Below, piece after piece: positions 43,600-46,395 of a stretch of 46,395 nucleotides of DNA. The DNA comes from Zetaproteobacteria bacterium (lineage in GTDB: Bacteria; Pseudomonadota; Zetaproteobacteria; Mariprofundales; Mariprofundaceae): assembly GCA_003695905.1 (NCBI GenBank), contig RFGS01000095.1, forward strand, positions 1 through 46,395, in the 5' to 3' direction. The notes under the pieces were generated by a model that was not told where the DNA came from, did not search any database, and was given only the letters and a program-made list of their open reading frames with translations. How positions within the stretch are numbered: position 1 is the first letter of the stretch; each line of letters begins with the position of its first letter. The position numbers and the translations under genes were made by a program.

Positions 43600-43641
43600 T
43601 GAGCGCGAAGCATAACGCCACGAACGGTGTCGCGAAAGCGA

Positions 43642-44784
43642 CTATGAGGCCAACTGCGGATAGCCGAGCACAGCATGCTCCACGGCTTCACGATCAACTC
43701 GGAAGGCATCCATGGGCAATCCCGGATTGCCCTCCACTATCCAGCGGCTGATGACATCCGCCGTGATCGGCGCCAGCACTACACCGTTGCGGTAGTGCCC
43801 AGAAGCCACCCATACGCCGGGCATTGTCCCGACAGGGCCAAGAAAGGGCAGACCATCCGGGCTTCCCGGCCTGAACCCCATCCATGCCTTCTCGATCGGG
43901 ATACCTTCAAGACCTGGGGCAATCTGCCGAATAGCATCCACAAGCTCGCCAATGACATCGCGGGTCGTTCCTCGTTCGAAGCCCACGCGTTCCATGCTCG
44001 CGCCGACAAGAATCCGCCCATCGGCTCGTGGTACAAAATAGGCTCGGTCATGCTTGACGATATGCTGCATGTTCCCGGGCCGACCATGCAGCAGAACGAT
44101 CTGCCCCTTGACCGGCTCCACAGGAAGTGAAAAACCTAGTTGCTCGGCCAGTTCTCCACTCCAGCTCCCGGCCGCAAGCAGCACGACATCGGCCTCAAAA
44201 CGCCGGCCATCCGCAGTTCGCACCCTGCGGGTGCCATCCCCATCGGCTTCGACGGCCATGACATCGGCATGCTCGATCAGGGACACTCCGCATTTGACCA
44301 GGGCCTTGCGCACAGCTCGCAGCAAGCGCGGATTCCGCACCTGGGCCACCTGAGGCCAGAGCAGGCCTCCCTGGACATCGCAGGCCAACGCCGGTTCATG
44401 GCTTCGCACCTGCTTCTCATCAAGTTCCTCGACATCCCAACCAAAGCGTTCGGACCAAGCCATCGCGGCGGCATGATGATGCTGTTCATCCCAGGGAAAC
44501 TCCGGAATTAGCAGACCGCACTTTCTCCATTGAACATCCACACCCGTTTCGCGCTGCAATTCGGCCACAAAATCGGGATAGACCCGCAGGCTTGCATTCA
44601 CCAGATGGGTAAATGCATCAGGATAAAGCCACGGATGGATCGGACACAGAATACCGGCTCCAGCCCATGAAGCCTCATGCCCCATGGTCCCACGCTCAAG
44701 CACGCTGACGCGAGCGCCACGCTGGTGGAGACGCCATGCGCAAAGCGCCCCAATGATGCCTCCGCCAATGACAACAACACGCAT
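43642..44784 (-). CDS. thiO: Glycine oxidase ThiO-like FAD-dependent oxidoreductase
   Basis: MRVVVIGGGIIGALCAWRLHQRGARVSVLERG; EASWAGAGILCP; GHYRNGVVLAPITADVI; start trimmed to ATG 44784. Confidence 0.9.
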   Translation of the reverse strand: MRVVVIGGGIIGALCAWRLHQRGARVSVLERGTMGHEASWAGAGILCPIHPWLYPDAFTHLVNASLRVYPDFVAELQRETGVDVQWRKCGLLIPEFPWDEQHHHAAAMAWSERFGWDVEELDEKQVRSHEPALACDVQGGLLWPQVAQVRNPRLLRAVRKALVKCGVSLIEHADVMAVEADGDGTRRVRTADGRRFEADVVLLAAGSWSGELAEQLGFSLPVEPVKGQIVLLHGRPGNMQHIVKHDRAYFVPRADGRILVGASMERVGFERGTTRDVIGELVDAIRQIAPGLEGIPIEKAWMGFRPGSPDGLPFLGPVGTMPGVWVASGHYRNGVVLAPITADVISRWIVEGNPGLPMDAFRVDREAVEHAVLGYPQLAS

Positions 44785-44849
44785 TCCCCTGTCAGGCAAT
44801 GAACCATCCCCCTCTTGCCGGAACCCCTGCTTCAAGCCACCATGCCGGC

Positions 44850-45728
44850 ATGAAAAGCGACCTCACTATCGCGCAAGCATATCAACACTGTTTGCAACTG
44901 GCACGCAACCATTACGAAAACTTTCCCGTCGCTTCGTATCTGTTGCGCCCTGACCTGCGGCCTGCCGTTGCGGCCATCTACGCATTTGCCCGTCAAGCGG
45001 ATGATCTGGCCGACGAGGGCGATGCACCCGCGGAAATTCGACTCAAGAAACTGGATGCCTGGGAGACCCTGCTGAGTCGATGCATCAAGGAAGAGATCGA
45101 GCATCCGGTGTTTTTGGCTCTGGGCGATGCCATACGGCGCCATGGCCTGCCAATCGATCCACTATATGATCTGCTGGTTGCCTTTCGCATGGACGTGACC
45201 ATTCATCGCTATGAAACGGTTAAGGAGCTTGCCTTCTACTGTCGTCATTCGGCCAATCCGATCGGCCGCCTGATGCTTGCACTGCATGGCATTCATGATC
45301 CACGCGCCATCTCATGCGCGGACGCGCTCTGCACGGGCCTCCAGCTGGCCAATTTCTGGCAAGACCTCGCCATCGATCTTGCCCGGGGGCGTTGCTACCT
45401 GCCGACGATCTGGCTGAAAGAAGAACATCGGCATATGAAACCCCAAGAGCTGACCGAAGATGTCCTTCATCCTGCCCTTGAACGCGCCTGTTGTTGGACC
45501 CGTGAATATTTCGATAAGGCTCGTGATCTACTCCCCAGAGTGCCATGGCGTCTGCGCCTGCAGGTAGCGGCCACACTCCATGGGGGACTGCGCATCCTGG
45601 ACCGGACAGCAAGGGGTAATCCGTTCCGCCAGCGCCCACGGTTATCACGCGGGGACTGGATATGCATGATTCCTCCGGTCCTGCGCGATGCCTGCTGGCC
45701 TGGTTCCGTCTCAGGAAGCCCGGCATGA
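44850..45728 (+). CDS. hpnC: Squalene synthase HpnC (hydroxysqualene-forming step of hopanoid pathway)
   Basis: NHYENFPVASYLLRPDLRPAVAAIYAFARQADDLADEG; GLQLANFWQDLAIDLARGRCYLP; start trimmed to MKSDLTIAQAYQHC. Confidence 0.92.
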   Translation: MKSDLTIAQAYQHCLQLARNHYENFPVASYLLRPDLRPAVAAIYAFARQADDLADEGDAPAEIRLKKLDAWETLLSRCIKEEIEHPVFLALGDAIRRHGLPIDPLYDLLVAFRMDVTIHRYETVKELAFYCRHSANPIGRLMLALHGIHDPRAISCADALCTGLQLANFWQDLAIDLARGRCYLPTIWLKEEHRHMKPQELTEDVLHPALERACCWTREYFDKARDLLPRVPWRLRLQVAATLHGGLRILDRTARGNPFRQRPRLSRGDWICMIPPVLRDACWPGSVSGSPA

Positions 45729-46395
45729 CGCCCCAGGAGTATTGCCTTCAGAAAACGCGCGGATCAGGCTCCTCTTTCTATTATGCCTTTATCTTTCTGC
45801 CCGAAGACAAGCGACGCGCCATCATGGCCTTGTATGCCTTTTGTCGGGAGGTTGACGACATCGCCGATTCGATCCAGGACCGACAGGTGGCCATGGCCAA
45901 GCTCGGGTTCTGGCAGGACGAGGTCCAGCGCAGCTTCGCGGGCCATCCCCAGCATCCCGTTGGCAAGGAGCTGTCTTGGGCCGCAAGTCGGTATGCCCTC
46001 GATGAAGAGCTGTTTCACGAGATCCTGGATGGCATGCTGATGGACATCAATCGGCAGCCCGTACTCAAGCAAGCCGATCTTTCCCTATACTGTTATCGCG
46101 TTGCCGGAACTGTAGGTCTACTGTCCATCGAGATCTTCGGTTATAGCAATCGGCGTGCACGCGCTTACGCGACCCAGTTGGGGGAGGCCCTGCAACTGAC
46201 CAACATCCTGCGCGACCTAGGGGAAGATGCCCGTCTTGGACGAATCTATTTGCCCCAGGAAGATCGCCTCAGATTCGATGTGCGCGACCAAGATTTCAAG
46301 GCCACGCAAGCCAACGACGCCCTCAAACAGTTGGTTCGGCATTATGTCGATCGCGCCGAGAAGCAATATGCCACTGCCATCGAGATGCTTCCACC
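45725..46395 (+). CDS. hpnD: Presqualene diphosphate synthase HpnD (3' truncated by window edge; not in the ORF track)
   Basis: My translation from ATG 45725: MTPQEYCLQKTRGSGSSFYYAFIFLPEDKRRAIMALYAFCREVDDIADSI...AGTVGLLSIEIFGY...LGEALQLTNILRDLGEDARLGRIYLPQED; ATGA overlap with hpnC; no stop before window end. Confidence 0.93.
   Translation, partial: MTPQEYCLQKTRGSGSSFYYAFIFLPEDKRRAIMALYAFCREVDDIADSIQDRQVAMAKLGFWQDEVQRSFAGHPQHPVGKELSWAASRYALDEELFHEILDGMLMDINRQPVLKQADLSLYCYRVAGTVGLLSIEIFGYSNRRARAYATQLGEALQLTNILRDLGEDARLGRIYLPQEDRLRFDVRDQDFKATQANDALKQLVRHYVDRAEKQYATAIEMLP

Overview
The window looks like a compact, gene-dense proteobacterial chromosome segment, probably gammaproteobacterial judging by gene content (fimV, hflD, bamB/yfgM, ratA/rnfH, holC). 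It is dominated by housekeeping genes. I see no tRNA/rRNA genes, CRISPR arrays, transposases, integrases or phage genes. Most of the minus strand forms long, tightly packed runs: glyA-nrdR-leuB-asd-fimV-(EcfT-like)-truA; guaB-guaA-FKBP-ffh-rpsP-rimM-trmD-(second SPOUT-like methyltransferase)-rplS; PAP2-holC-valS; and carB-greA-DUF4149-PerM-yfgM-bamB-der-ratA-rnfH. Plus-strand runs are glgA-glk, mfd-serB-hflD and hpnC-hpnD (hopanoid/squalene, cut by the window end and missing from the ORF track). I did not find a convincing new multi-gene system. The best leads are: a PF09936-type predicted RNA methyltransferase embedded between trmD and rplS; an orphan EcfT/CbiQ-like membrane protein between fimV and truA; a probable non-canonical (ATT or CTG) start for fimV; a SixA-like phosphatase with QHG instead of RHG; and a possible terminator/attenuator in front of a carB that lacks an adjacent carA. 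All family assignments come from reading motifs by eye; no database search was run.
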